Below, piece by piece: positions 26,187 through 35,011 of a DNA stretch of 64,000 nucleotides (position 1 is the first letter of the stretch; each line of letters begins with the position of its first letter). The notes beneath the pieces are model-generated. The model worked only from the letters and a program-made list of their open reading frames with translations, ran no database searches and had not been told where the DNA came from. The DNA lies in the NCBI RefSeq assembly GCF_011761265.1, contig NZ_JAAOZB010000002.1:1116001-1180000 (forward strand). The letters are read 5' to 3'. This DNA is from Microbacterium halimionae (lineage in GTDB: Bacteria; Actinomycetota; Actinomycetes; Actinomycetales; Microbacteriaceae). A program made the position numbers and the translations under genes.

Positions 26187-26753
26187 TCAGTCCTCGTGCA
26201 CCGCGGAAGCGTCTTCGCCCTCTGACGGTGTACTGCGACGCTCACGTGTGCCGTCGAGACCCAGGCCAATAAGCACCAGCACAGCCACAGCAATCATGGT
26301 CGTAACGATGAACATGTCCGCGACGTTGTAAATCGCGGGCATCATCCAGGGTGTTGAGATGAAATCGACGACGTGCCCCACGGGAAAACCGGGTTCCCGA
26401 AAAAGACGATCGGTGAGATTTCCGAGCACACCGCCGAGGAGCAAACCGAGCACAATGGCCCACGCGCGTGAACGAACCCGCCGAGATACAAAGAGATAAA
26501 TCACCGCGAGGGCGACGAGCGCTAGCGCGATCGTGAAAATCCAAGTCACACCCTCGCCGAGCGAAAATGCAGCGCCGGGATTGCGGATGAGGTAAAAGAT
26601 CAAAAAATCGCCGATAACCGGAACCGGCTCTTCGGCGGGAAGATTCGTGATCGCCAGTAGCTTCGTCAACTGGTCAGCGGCCAGCACCACACTCGCGAGA
26701 ATCGCAAGGATAGTGCCGGCCGCTGCCGAACGAAGAGGCGCTCGGCCTGTCAA
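26187..26753 (-). CDS. lspA: Lipoprotein signal peptidase (signal peptidase II)
   Basis: A 188-residue membrane protein with four helices. The catalytic aspartates are Asp115 (GNLTDR) and Asp146 (YNVADM); other conserved parts are DQLTK and RNPGAAFS. It removes signal peptides from diacylglyceryl prolipoproteins, such as the CtaC and lipoprotein precursors in this window. The C-terminal charged tail is longer than in E. coli, as is usual in actinobacteria. It follows wag31 by nine bases and runs into rluD. Confidence 0.96.
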   Translation of the reverse strand: MTGRAPLRSAAAGTILAILASVVLAADQLTKLLAITNLPAEEPVPVIGDFLIFYLIRNPGAAFSLGEGVTWIFTIALALVALAVIYLFVSRRVRSRAWAIVLGLLLGGVLGNLTDRLFREPGFPVGHVVDFISTPWMMPAIYNVADMFIVTTMIAVAVLVLIGLGLDGTRERRSTPSEGEDASAVHED

Positions 26754-26762
26754 CAGGCCTTC

Positions 26763-27362
26763 TTAGAGACCAATAGCCGACACAGGCGTGTTGCCCGAGT
26801 TGGTGGCTGTGGTCTCAAGGTCGCGCAACTTACCTTCGATGTAGCCGCGAAGCTCCGAACGGTAATCACGCTCAAACTGGCGCAGCTCCGAGATGCGGTT
26901 TTCAAGCGCGGAGCGCTCTTTCTCAAGGCGCGCCATCTCATCGCGACCCGTGGCTTCAGCGTCAGCGACAATCGTCGCTGCCTGAGACTTGGCGTCTGCA
27001 ACGAGCTGGTCGCGAGTTGCCTTGCCTTCGGCGACGTGCTCGTCGTGCAGGCGCTGGGCAAGCTCGATGATTCCTGCGCTCTGCGCTGCTGGCTGCGGAG
27101 CTTCAGTAGCGGCCGGCGCGGGCTTCTCAACGGGAGTCTCGACAGCAGGCTTCTCCGCTTCAGGAGCTACCGCGGGAGCGGCCGATTCACCGGACTCGAG
27201 AGCTGCGAGTTTTTCTTTCAGCTCATCGTTCTCAGCGATCGTCTTTCGCCACTCAACAACGATTTCGTCAAGGAAGTCATCGACCTCATCCGGGTCAAAA
27301 CCTTCCTTAAACCGGACGTGCTGAAACTGCTTGGTGACGACGTCATCCGGAGTCAATGCCAT
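26763..27362 (-). CDS. wag31: DivIVA/Wag31 polar growth protein
   Basis: A 199-residue protein. The conserved N-terminal DivIVA domain (about 1-60) holds LTPDDVVTKQFQHVRFKEG and YDPDEVDDFLDE-like FDPDEVDDFLDE. An Ala/Pro/Glu-rich linker follows, then a long coiled coil (about 100-185). In actinobacteria it gathers at the poles and septum and directs peptidoglycan synthesis. It is shorter than mycobacterial Wag31 (about 260). A TATGCT -10 box and a palindromic leader lie upstream, so it may be transcribed apart from yggT. Confidence 0.95.
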   Translation of the reverse strand: MALTPDDVVTKQFQHVRFKEGFDPDEVDDFLDEIVVEWRKTIAENDELKEKLAALESGESAAPAVAPEAEKPAVETPVEKPAPAATEAPQPAAQSAGIIELAQRLHDEHVAEGKATRDQLVADAKSQAATIVADAEATGRDEMARLEKERSALENRISELRQFERDYRSELRGYIEGKLRDLETTATNSGNTPVSAIGL

Positions 27363-27435
27363 TGTGGTTCCTCTTTCGGGGCTCTGGCGGCTGGCCGAGG
27401 TCAGGGGGAAGTGCCCAATTGGAACACTTCAAGAA

Positions 27436-27441
27436 AGCATA
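27436..27441 (-). promoter_or_regulatory. Predicted -10 of wag31
   Basis: TATGCT on the minus strand, in the 89-base gap before wag31. Just downstream (27409-27429) lies AAGTG-N11-CACTT with a CCAATTGG core, a possible operator near the transcription start. Confidence 0.35.
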
Positions 27442-27451
27442 GTCGCGTCCG

Positions 27452-27754
27452 CTAGGCGGCCGCGAGAGTGCGGGTCACGCTCAGCAAAACGAAGCAGACG
27501 AGCATCGTGAGCGCGAAGGCAAAATCGATGGATACCATTCCGACACGCAGTGGCGGAATGAATCGACGAAAAAGCTTAATGGGCGGATCCGTGAGGGTGT
27601 AGACGATCTCGGCGGCAACCAGGCTTGCGCCCTTGGGTCGCCATTCGCGATTGAAAATAGGAATGTATTCCAGTATCAATCGCCCGAAAAGCGTGAACAC
27701 GTACAGCAGGAGAAGAACGTTGGCGATGGACGCAACGAGGCGAAACACCTCCAC
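27452..27754 (-). CDS. yggT: YggT family membrane protein
   Basis: A 100-residue protein with two membrane segments, about 10-30 and 75-97. It contains the family's loop with LTDPPIKLFRRFIPP, a typical YggT feature. The gene order sepF-yggT-wag31 is conserved in Gram-positive bacteria. The molecular role is unclear; links to division and osmotic tolerance have been reported for relatives. It follows sepF by nine bases. Confidence 0.92.
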   Translation of the reverse strand: MEVFRLVASIANVLLLLYVFTLFGRLILEYIPIFNREWRPKGASLVAAEIVYTLTDPPIKLFRRFIPPLRVGMVSIDFAFALTMLVCFVLLSVTRTLAAA

Positions 27755-27763
27755 GATCAGCGA

Positions 27764-28225
27764 CTACTGCGCAAAGGGCGCCGACTCGGCGTCGGCCTGA
27801 GCGACCGCGCCATCGCCGGAGACCGCGACGTTCTCGGGAGAGAGCAAGAAGACTTTGCTCGTCACGCGTTCGATACGACCGTAGAGACCCAATGACAGGC
27901 CGCTCGCGAAGTCGATCAGGCGGCGAGCGTCTGCATCGCTCATTTGCGAAAGATTGATGATCACGGGCACTCCGTCACGGAAGTTCTCCGCAATGATCTG
28001 AGCATCGCGATACTGCTTGGGGTGCACAGTGAGAATTTCACTCACTGTGCCCACGGCAGGCTGACGCACGACGGCGGGTCGATGAATGGGGGTCACGGGT
28101 GCATCCGTCTTCTCCACCGCTTGCATTTTGCGGCTCGTAGGCTGCTGCGCGGTGGTCTCTTCGTAGACCTCTTCCTCGTCTGCGAGGCCCAGGTACACCA
28201 TGGTTTTCTTGAGCGGGTTCGACAT
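27764..28225 (-). CDS. sepF: Cell division protein SepF
   Basis: A 153-residue protein. The N-terminal amphipathic helix ([14 protein letters not shown]) binds the membrane, and the C-terminal SepF domain (about 55-140) contains [11 protein letters not shown] and [15 protein letters not shown]. SepF tethers FtsZ filaments to the membrane and replaces FtsA, which actinobacteria lack. GGAGG six bases before the ATG supports the start. It lies between yggS and yggT in the conserved order. Confidence 0.96.
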   Translation of the reverse strand: MSNPLKKTMVYLGLADEEEVYEETTAQQPTSRKMQAVEKTDAPVTPIHRPAVVRQPAVGTVSEILTVHPKQYRDAQIIAENFRDGVPVIINLSQMSDADARRLIDFASGLSLGLYGRIERVTSKVFLLSPENVAVSGDGAVAQADAESAPFAQ

Positions 28226-28257
28226 CGGATCCTCCGTTTTGCTCGTCTCTTTCGAGG

Positions 28258-28950
28258 CTAACCGTGCACGGGCCTTGGACCCGTGATTGCCGAGCCGATG
28301 CGCAGGTGTGTCGCACCCGCAGCGATCGCCTCAGCGAAATCTGTTGTCATGCCCGCTGACATCCAGGTCGCTCCTGGAACGACGCGTTGCACGCGTGCAC
28401 GATATTCATGGAGGCGAGCGAAGGCGGATGCTGGCGGCTCATCGAGCGGTGCCACAGCCATCACTCCCCGAAGTTGCAGGCGAGAAAGACCGGCGATGTG
28501 CGTCGCAAGTGCTTCTATGTCGTCCGGAGCGACGCCACCTCGACCGAGGTCATCGGTCAAATTGATCTGGACAAGCACATCGAGCGGGCTATCGCCTTCG
28601 GCCCGGTCCAGCGCATCGGCGACCCGCTCGCGGTCAACCGAATGCACGAGCGTTGCGCTCGCGCGCACAGCCTTGGCTTTTTTGGATTGAATCTGTCCAA
28701 TGAAATGCCAGTTCAGGTCGACGAGGTCCGCAAGCGCTTCAGTTTTTGCGCTGTATTCCTGCTGTCGGTTCTCTCCGACATCACGGACGCCGAGACGGTA
28801 GAGCTCACGTATCAACTCCGGCGGGTGAAATTTCGTCACGACGATACGCGTGATGTCCGAGAGCTCGCGACCTGAGGCACGAGCGGCATCGGCAATGCGC
28901 TCATCGATCGCACGAAGACGCTCGAGCAGCGCGTTTGCAGGAATCGTCAC
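28258..28950 (-). CDS. yggS: PLP homeostasis protein, YggS family
   Basis: A 230-residue single-domain alanine-racemase-fold protein. The PLP lysine lies in IVVTKFHP, and the C-terminal [14 protein letters not shown] motif reads [12 protein letters not shown]. The Gly-Met motif [13 protein letters not shown] is conserved. The family has no clear enzyme activity; it controls vitamin B6 and amino acid pools. It sits directly between ftsZ and sepF; the yfiH/pgeF gene often found here in relatives is absent. Confidence 0.94.
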   Translation of the reverse strand: MTIPANALLERLRAIDERIADAARASGRELSDITRIVVTKFHPPELIRELYRLGVRDVGENRQQEYSAKTEALADLVDLNWHFIGQIQSKKAKAVRASATLVHSVDRERVADALDRAEGDSPLDVLVQINLTDDLGRGGVAPDDIEALATHIAGLSRLQLRGVMAVAPLDEPPASAFARLHEYRARVQRVVPGATWMSAGMTTDFAEAIAAGATHLRIGSAITGPRPVHG

Positions 28951-28969
28951 GGCCTGAACAACCGAACGA

Positions 28970-30127
28970 CTACTTGAGGAAGTCGGGGATGTCGAGGTCG
29001 TCTTCTGAGAACGCCGAATCGTACGACGACGCTTCAGAAACGCCCGCTGTCACCGGAACGACCGGCGAGCGGTCTTCACTGTCGTCCCGCTCGTTCGCAG
29101 CTTCGGAGGCGGGTACCGCGGGCGCTGCTGGCACAGCCGGTGCACGTGACGCCGTTACAGGCTCGATTCGCAGCTGAGGCTCGCCACCGTCGAATCCAGC
29201 CGCGATGACAGTGACGCGCACTTCATCGCCGAGTGTGTCATCGATGACTGTTCCGAAGATGATGTTCGCCTCGGGGTGAGCTGCTTCTTTCACGAGCTGT
29301 GCCGCATCATTGATCTCGAAAATTCCAAGATTGGAACCGCCCTGGATCGACAGAAGCACGCCATGCGCACCTTCAATCGATGCTTCGAGCAGCGGGGACT
29401 CAACCGCAAGTTCAGCCGCCTTGATGGCGCGGTCAGCGCCGCGCGCCGAGCCAATGCCCATGAGCGCCGAACCGGCACCCTGCATGACCGACTTCACATC
29501 GGCAAAGTCGAGGTTTATGAGCCCGGGCGTCGTGATCAGATCGGTGATGCCCTGCACACCGGCAAGAAGCACCTGGTCTGCTGTGGCAAACGCCTCGATC
29601 ATCGAGATTCCGCGGTCACTGATTTCCAGTAGACGGTCATTCGGAACGACGATGAGAGTGTCGACCTCTTCTTTGAGCTTCGCCACGCCCTCGTCGGCTT
29701 GGCTCTGCCTACGACGGCCTTCGAAGGAGAAGGGACGGGTAACAACACCAATGGTGAGAGCGCCGATCGACTTAGCGATGCGCGCAACAACGGGTGCGCC
29801 ACCGGTTCCGGTTCCGCCACCTTCGCCAGCGGTGACGAACACCATGTCAGCACCAGAAAGCGCCTCTTCAATCTCTTCGGCGTGATCTTCGGCGGCGCGA
29901 CGTCCGACCTCAGGATCAGCCCCGGCACCGAGTCCGCGGGTGAGCTCACGCCCAACATCGAGCTTGACGTCGGCATCGCTCATGAGGAGCGCCTGAGCGT
30001 CGGTGTTCACAGCGATGAACTCGACACCCCGCAGCCCAAGTTCGATCATGCGGTTGACAGCATTTACGCCGCCACCACCCACGCCGACAACCTTGATTAC
30101 CGCGAGGTAGTTCTGATTCTGGCTCAT
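28970..30127 (-). CDS. ftsZ: Cell division GTPase FtsZ
   Basis: A 385-residue tubulin homolog. GGGGVNAV is near residues 17-24, the tubulin signature GGGTGTG at 103-109, then the T7 loop region, a variable linker rich in Ala/Pro, and the C-terminal peptide [10 protein letters not shown], which binds SepF and other partners. It polymerises into the Z ring. CGGAGG lies about seven bases before the ATG. The 178-base gap from ftsQ is the largest inside the division cluster up to mraZ and carries repeats that may bind regulators. Confidence 0.98.
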   Translation of the reverse strand: MSQNQNYLAVIKVVGVGGGGVNAVNRMIELGLRGVEFIAVNTDAQALLMSDADVKLDVGRELTRGLGAGADPEVGRRAAEDHAEEIEEALSGADMVFVTAGEGGGTGTGGAPVVARIAKSIGALTIGVVTRPFSFEGRRRQSQADEGVAKLKEEVDTLIVVPNDRLLEISDRGISMIEAFATADQVLLAGVQGITDLITTPGLINLDFADVKSVMQGAGSALMGIGSARGADRAIKAAELAVESPLLEASIEGAHGVLLSIQGGSNLGIFEINDAAQLVKEAAHPEANIIFGTVIDDTLGDEVRVTVIAAGFDGGEPQLRIEPVTASRAPAVPAAPAVPASEAANERDDSEDRSPVVPVTAGVSEASSYDSAFSEDDLDIPDFLK

Positions 30128-30305
30128 GCCGGCCTCCGTCTCGTCCCGAACTTGTCTCTAACCTTCAACCTCTCGTTGAGGCTTAAAGAGCAGTTCAGCA
30201 TGCATTTCCTGAATCGAAATTACGAGCCAGGTGATCATGCGAAGGGACGCCGCCCCGCGTGTCGCGACTTCGCTCGCGAGAACGGTTCAACCTCTGGTCG
30301 AGGGT
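30128..30305 (-). promoter_or_regulatory. ftsQ-ftsZ intergenic control region
   Basis: The region contains TTCAACCTCT twice (30164-30173 and 30286-30295). The first copy belongs to the inverted repeat TCAAC-N5-GTTGA (30165-30179). Two 8-bp palindromes, GTCGCGAC (30261-30268) and CTCGCGAG (30273-30280), lie 12 bases apart. A possible -10, TAATTT on the minus strand, is at 30217-30222. FtsR or another regulator may act here. Confidence 0.45.
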
Positions 30306-31283
30306 TTATCCGACGACAGCAACGTCGGGCGATGAGACATCGTAAAAAGAGACGCTCTCCGACGGTTTCGCGACCATCAGCTTCTGCAGAGTGAGTGACT
30401 TCAAGGCCGACTCGTCTGCGCTCCCCCACACAATGCTGGTGTCTGTTCCGCCGAGGGTTAACGTGACGTCGTTCGCTGAGGTTGCGGTCACCGCCGTGAC
30501 TTGCGGCCGCAAGTCATCTGACAGGCTCCGGAGCACCTGCCCCGCGGCAAGAAAAGCATCAGACCCAAGGCCCCCCTCGACGTCGATTGTCGGCAGGTTT
30601 TCGGGTGCTGACTCGGTGGTCGACAAGACCACACCTGCACCGTCGACCGTGCTAAAACCGGCGGGTGTTTCGACGATGCCAAGCGGCGTGCGTTCCACAA
30701 TTCTCACCACAAGCTCATGTGGGGGCTTGGCTTCCAGGGCGTACGTCTCGACGAGCGGAAAAGCAACGAGTGCAGCCTTAATCGCGCTGGAATCAATCTG
30801 CGCGAGCGGGGTACCGAGCTGATCGGCAAGGGCGTTTTGCACCTCCTCCGCATCGAGCTGCGAGGTTCCCACGACAGAAATCTGCTCGACGGCGAACAGC
30901 GGGCTGTATGCAGCCCCAACGGTAACGAGCACAAGTAAACCGAGCGACGAGACGACACCGAGCGCGAGCATCCGTCGTCGTCTTTGCCGAACTGTGAATC
31001 TGCGAACCTCAGCCCGAAGTGCCTTGCGCCGAGCGCGGGCAGCACGCCACACGTCCCGCCATCGGACATTCGGTTGAGAAGGGAGATGTTCGCGGTCGCG
31101 CATATCTCGGGTGTCAGGTATTTCACCCGAATTCTGATCGGCTGAGGCGCCATCGACGCCCAACGGCACGACCGGGGCGAGGATCTCACTGTCGCTCGGC
31201 GCACTCGTTTCGGACGCCCTCGCAGTCGAATATGACTCGCGCGCGGGTCGGCCCGTCGGCGGAAGCGGAGTCGGGCGACGCAT
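30306..31283 (-). CDS. ftsQ: Cell division protein FtsQ
   Basis: A 325-residue bitopic membrane protein. It has a long cytoplasmic N-terminus (about 105 residues, basic near the membrane), one helix (LGVVSSLGLLVLVTVGAAY), a POTRA domain starting at FAVEQISVVGTSQLDAEEV, and a C-terminal beta domain. FtsQ joins FtsL and FtsB/DivIC to activate septal synthesis. A longer frame exists, but the ATG five bases after the murC stop is preferred. The N-terminal cytoplasmic part is longer than in E. coli, as usual for actinobacteria. Confidence 0.92.
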   Translation of the reverse strand: MRRPTPLPPTGRPARESYSTARASETSAPSDSEILAPVVPLGVDGASADQNSGEIPDTRDMRDREHLPSQPNVRWRDVWRAARARRKALRAEVRRFTVRQRRRRMLALGVVSSLGLLVLVTVGAAYSPLFAVEQISVVGTSQLDAEEVQNALADQLGTPLAQIDSSAIKAALVAFPLVETYALEAKPPHELVVRIVERTPLGIVETPAGFSTVDGAGVVLSTTESAPENLPTIDVEGGLGSDAFLAAGQVLRSLSDDLRPQVTAVTATSANDVTLTLGGTDTSIVWGSADESALKSLTLQKLMVAKPSESVSFYDVSSPDVAVVG

Positions 31284-31288
31284 CCGTC

Positions 31289-32686
31289 TCAGTTTCCAGA
31301 CAGCGCGAGAGCGTGGAGTACCTGCGGAATTATCTGATAAACATTTCCGCAACCCAGGGTGATGACGTAGTCACCGTCTTTTGCCACAGCCGCGGTGTAC
31401 TCAGCTGCCTCTTGCCAATCCGACACAAAGCGAACATCTGAGGCTTCTGTGAATGCCGAGCTCACCAGTTCGCCGGTGACGCCCGGAATCGGATCCTCTC
31501 GCGCCCCGTAGACATCGAGCACGACAGTGTGGTCAGCGTATTGCTCGAGCACCTGGGCGAACTCGCGCGACATCAGCTGCGTTCGCGAATACGTGTGCGG
31601 CTGATGCACCGCAATGATGCGCCCACTACCCACCACACTGCGCGCGGCCGCGAGCGCGGCAGCCACTTCGGTCGGGTGATGGGCGTAATCGTCATAAACG
31701 CTGACTCCGCGCTCAACCCCATGAAGCTCGAAGCGGCGGACGGTGCCGGTGAACCCTGCGACGGCGCGAACTGCGTCCGAAAGTCCGTAGCCGAGCTCCA
31801 GGAGGACTGCGATAGCTCCGGCGGCATTGATCGCGTTGTGAACGCCAGGTATCGCCAGGCGAGCATCAACAGAGTCGGCACCAGCTGTGAGCGTGAACGA
31901 GACGGGACCGTCAGTACGTATATTGCTCAGGCGCACATCAGCGTGATCTGACGTGCCAAAAGTTGTCACGTTGCGGTGCGAAAGAGCAGCGTGCACGCGG
32001 CGTGCACCCGAATCGTCTGCGGATATGACGACAGCATCTCTCGCGCCCCCTGCGAACTTCACGAAGCCGCCGAAGAACGCGTCTTCGCTCCCCCAGTGAT
32101 CAAGATGATCGGGATCGACATTCGTCACGAGCGCAACCGAGGTGTTGTACAGGGCGAACGTGCCGTCAGACTCGTCTGCCTCGATAACGAAAAGATCATC
32201 GGCGCCCGGGCCGCTTGAAGCGCCCAACTGGGCGATGACACCGCCATTGACGAAGTTTGGATCGGCTCCTAGCTGCTGGAGCGCCGTCACGATCATGCCG
32301 GTTGACGTGGTCTTGCCGTGAGCGCCCGCGACCGAAACCAACGGCCTGTCACCAATGAGCCAGTGCAGCGCTTGAGAACGGTGAATCACCGGCATCCCAC
32401 GCTCTTTCGCCGTAACGAACTCAGGATTTTCGGGCCAGATCGCGCCCGTGTGAATCACAGTGTCGGCGTCGCCGAGGTGAGCCGCATCATGCCCGATGTG
32501 CACGCGCGCGCCGGCATCGGCCAATGCACGAAGGGCGGCGCTGTCGGCGCGATCGGATCCTGACACACGGATGCCGCGGGCCAAAAACATCTGGGCAAGG
32601 CCCGACATGCCGGAACCGCCGATGCCGATGAAGTGCGCGGCCTCGATGGACTCGGGAATCGGGAGGCTCAAATCAGGTCTGATCAT
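31289..32686 (-). CDS. murC: UDP-N-acetylmuramate--L-alanine ligase
   Basis: A 465-residue Mur ligase. The N-terminal Rossmann-like motif [14 protein letters not shown] binds [15 protein letters not shown] is the ATP P-loop, and DDYAHHPTE is conserved in MurC. It adds the first residue of the stem peptide. It lies between murG and ftsQ. A TAGAAT box nine bases before the ATG suggests an internal, possibly leaderless promoter in the dcw cluster. Confidence 0.97.
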   Translation of the reverse strand: MIRPDLSLPIPESIEAAHFIGIGGSGMSGLAQMFLARGIRVSGSDRADSAALRALADAGARVHIGHDAAHLGDADTVIHTGAIWPENPEFVTAKERGMPVIHRSQALHWLIGDRPLVSVAGAHGKTTSTGMIVTALQQLGADPNFVNGGVIAQLGASSGPGADDLFVIEADESDGTFALYNTSVALVTNVDPDHLDHWGSEDAFFGGFVKFAGGARDAVVISADDSGARRVHAALSHRNVTTFGTSDHADVRLSNIRTDGPVSFTLTAGADSVDARLAIPGVHNAINAAGAIAVLLELGYGLSDAVRAVAGFTGTVRRFELHGVERGVSVYDDYAHHPTEVAAALAAARSVVGSGRIIAVHQPHTYSRTQLMSREFAQVLEQYADHTVVLDVYGAREDPIPGVTGELVSSAFTEASDVRFVSDWQEAAEYTAAVAKDGDYVITLGCGNVYQIIPQVLHALALSGN

Positions 32687-32695
32687 GACGTGACA

Positions 32696-32701
32696 ATTCT
32701 A
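32696..32701 (-). promoter_or_regulatory. Possible internal dcw promoter before murC
   Basis: TAGAAT on the minus strand, nine bases before the murC ATG, in a 51-base gap without a Shine-Dalgarno sequence. This would make murC and the genes after it partly independent of mraZ control. Confidence 0.4.
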
Positions 32702-32737
32702 GATCGGGGCGCCTGGGAGAAGCCGTCGGCGCGCCCG

Positions 32738-33811
32738 TCAGCGTCGCAGCGACGCATCAATCAGCTCGATGAAATTCTCCGACCCACGCCGGGTTCCGAC
32801 TCGTGAAGCTGCGGTGCGCATCCGCTCGACCCGGGCATCGTCGTGCAAAAGCGGCACGATCACGGTGCGCACGCATTCGCCGGTGAATTCGGCATCCGGA
32901 ATGATGATGGCGGCACCTGCCCGCACAGATGCCGAAGCGTTGAGCGCCTGCTCGCCGTTTCCTACTGCATACGGAACGTAAACAGCGGGAATACCGAGAG
33001 CACCAATTTCGCTCACGGTCGCAGCTCCGGAACGCGACACGATCACATCAGCCATGGCAAAAGCCAGATCCATCCGGTCGACGTATCGACGGAGCGCGTA
33101 TCCGGGGATCTCGGGATCAGGAAGCTCTGAGCGTTCCCCCGTGACGTGGAGGATCTGCCACCCCGCTTCGGGCACTGCGTTCGCCGCGTCACCGAAGGCA
33201 GTGTTGAGGCGCAGGGCGCCGAGGGAGCCGCCGAACACCAGCAGTGTCGGAGTCTTGGGGTCTAGCCCAAAGAAATCAGCTGCCTCGTTCCGCAGGGCGT
33301 CTCGGTCAAGGTCAACGATCTCTCGACGCAGCGGCATTCCGACAACCGTGCTGCGCGCGAGCGGTGTTCCTTCAAAAGCGACACCGACCGCAGTGGCTCT
33401 TCTCGCACCGAGCCGGTTAGCAAGTCCTGGCTTCGCGTTGGCTTCGTGCACCACGAAGGGCACTTTTTCTCGTCGAGCAGCTACGTATGCGGGAGCGGCA
33501 GCGTATCCACCAAACCCCACAACAACGTCGACAGCTCTCTCGCGCAGTAGCGAGCGGACGTGGGAGATCGCGCCGCGATACTTCGCAGGGAATGCGAATG
33601 CAGCGCGATTCGGCCGCCGCGGAAACGGCACTTTATCGACGAAGAGCAGCTCGTAGCCGCGCAACGGCACTAGGCGCGCTTCGAGACCCTCTCGGGTACC
33701 GAGAACGAGAATCTGAGCGCTTGGATCGCGCTCTCGCAGCGAGTCAGCAACGGCGAGCAAAGGATTGACGTGGCCTGCGGTGCCGCCGCCGGCCAAAAGA
33801 TACGTGGTCAC
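32738..33811 (-). CDS. murG: UDP-GlcNAc:undecaprenyl-PP-MurNAc-pentapeptide transferase
   Basis: A 357-residue GT28 glycosyltransferase that makes lipid II at the inner face of the membrane. The N-terminal loop GGGTAGHVNPLLA and the C-terminal donor motifs SRSGAATVSEIGALGIPAVYVP are typical. It starts with GTG nine bases after ftsW. The length matches the family. Confidence 0.97.
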   Translation of the reverse strand: MTTYLLAGGGTAGHVNPLLAVADSLRERDPSAQILVLGTREGLEARLVPLRGYELLFVDKVPFPRRPNRAAFAFPAKYRGAISHVRSLLRERAVDVVVGFGGYAAAPAYVAARREKVPFVVHEANAKPGLANRLGARRATAVGVAFEGTPLARSTVVGMPLRREIVDLDRDALRNEAADFFGLDPKTPTLLVFGGSLGALRLNTAFGDAANAVPEAGWQILHVTGERSELPDPEIPGYALRRYVDRMDLAFAMADVIVSRSGAATVSEIGALGIPAVYVPYAVGNGEQALNASASVRAGAAIIIPDAEFTGECVRTVIVPLLHDDARVERMRTAASRVGTRRGSENFIELIDASLRR

Positions 33812-33820
33812 CGTACGACG

Positions 33821-35011
33821 TTACCTTCGTACCGGAGCCTTCACGGGCAGAGTGCGTGCGAATGAGAGCAATACACCGCACGCGAGCAGCACCGATAAGA
33901 GAGACGTGCCACCCTGCGACATGAATGGCAGCGGTACGCCGAAGACGGGCAGCAGGCGAAGAACCACACCCACGTTCAGCAGTGCCTGGCCGACGATCCA
34001 AATCGTGATGGCTCCAGAGGTGATGCGCACGAACGGATCGTCGGTCTTCCGCACGATATGAAAAGCACCGACTGCAAACAGTGCGAACAACAAAAGCACC
34101 ACGATGCACCCGATCATGCCGAGTTCTTCGCCGACAATTGCGTAAATATAGTCGTTCGCCGCGGCCGGCAACCAGCTGTACTTCTCTTTTGAATTGCCAA
34201 GACCCAGGCCGAAGAAACCACCGCTGGCGAGGCCCCAGATGCCGTGCAGGGGCTGGTAACAACCGTTGTAGTAGTCAGCAAGACAATCCTCGCTGATGAA
34301 GCTCATGAAACGGCGCATACGGTCAGGACTCGTGATGGCAAGGAAGGCGACAGCTCCTGCCGAGAGAATCACCGGCAGGATAAAGATGCGGAGCTTTACT
34401 CCCGAGAAAAAAAGTGCCGCCAAGACGATGAGAAAGAGAATCATCGCGGTTCCAAGGTCGTGCCCCGCCATAACCGTGGCGATGACCGCTGCTGCGACGG
34501 GAACGGCAGGAATAAATACGTGCCGCCAATCAGCGAGCAGCGTTCGTTTTCTATAGAGGATGAACCCCAGCCAGATAGCGAGCGTGAGTTTCAGAAACTC
34601 AGACGGCTGCGCTTGAAACCCGCCGATGTTGATCCAGTTTCGGTTTCCGTCGTTCTCAATTCCGAGCGGGGTGAAAACGAGGAGCTGAAAAAGCGTCGCG
34701 AAGATGAGCGCGGGCCACGCGATTCGCTTCCAGAACACGAGAGGAAGTCGCGAGCAGATGAACATCAAAGGCACGCCGAGAAGGGCGAACACCCCCTGCT
34801 TTAGGGCGACAACGTATGGGTCGGCAGCGGCTGATGTCGCCGACAGAATCATGACGAGTCCGAAACCCGTCAACAACAACGCGGTGGAGGCGATAAGCAA
34901 GAACTCGCTCGGAACGGGTGCGAAGACGCGCCCGAGAGAGACTCGGGCTGCCAGACCGCGTTTCGTCGGGGGCTCAGTCGATGAGGCCGGGCGTGGCGCT
35001 GTCGTCGTCAC
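33821..35011 (-). CDS. ftsW: SEDS peptidoglycan glycosyltransferase FtsW
   Basis: A 396-residue polytopic protein with ten or so helices. The SEDS motifs QPSEFLKLTLAIWL and the C-terminal PFMSQGGTSLLS are present. FtsW polymerises lipid II at the septum together with FtsI. The frame stays open upstream, but GGGAGGGG six bases before a GTG fixes the start. It therefore overlaps the end of murD by 38 bases, an unusually long overlap in this cluster. Confidence 0.95.
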   Translation of the reverse strand: MTTTAPRPASSTEPPTKRGLAARVSLGRVFAPVPSEFLLIASTALLLTGFGLVMILSATSAAADPYVVALKQGVFALLGVPLMFICSRLPLVFWKRIAWPALIFATLFQLLVFTPLGIENDGNRNWINIGGFQAQPSEFLKLTLAIWLGFILYRKRTLLADWRHVFIPAVPVAAAVIATVMAGHDLGTAMILFLIVLAALFFSGVKLRIFILPVILSAGAVAFLAITSPDRMRRFMSFISEDCLADYYNGCYQPLHGIWGLASGGFFGLGLGNSKEKYSWLPAAANDYIYAIVGEELGMIGCIVVLLLFALFAVGAFHIVRKTDDPFVRITSGAITIWIVGQALLNVGVVLRLLPVFGVPLPFMSQGGTSLLSVLLACGVLLSFARTLPVKAPVRR

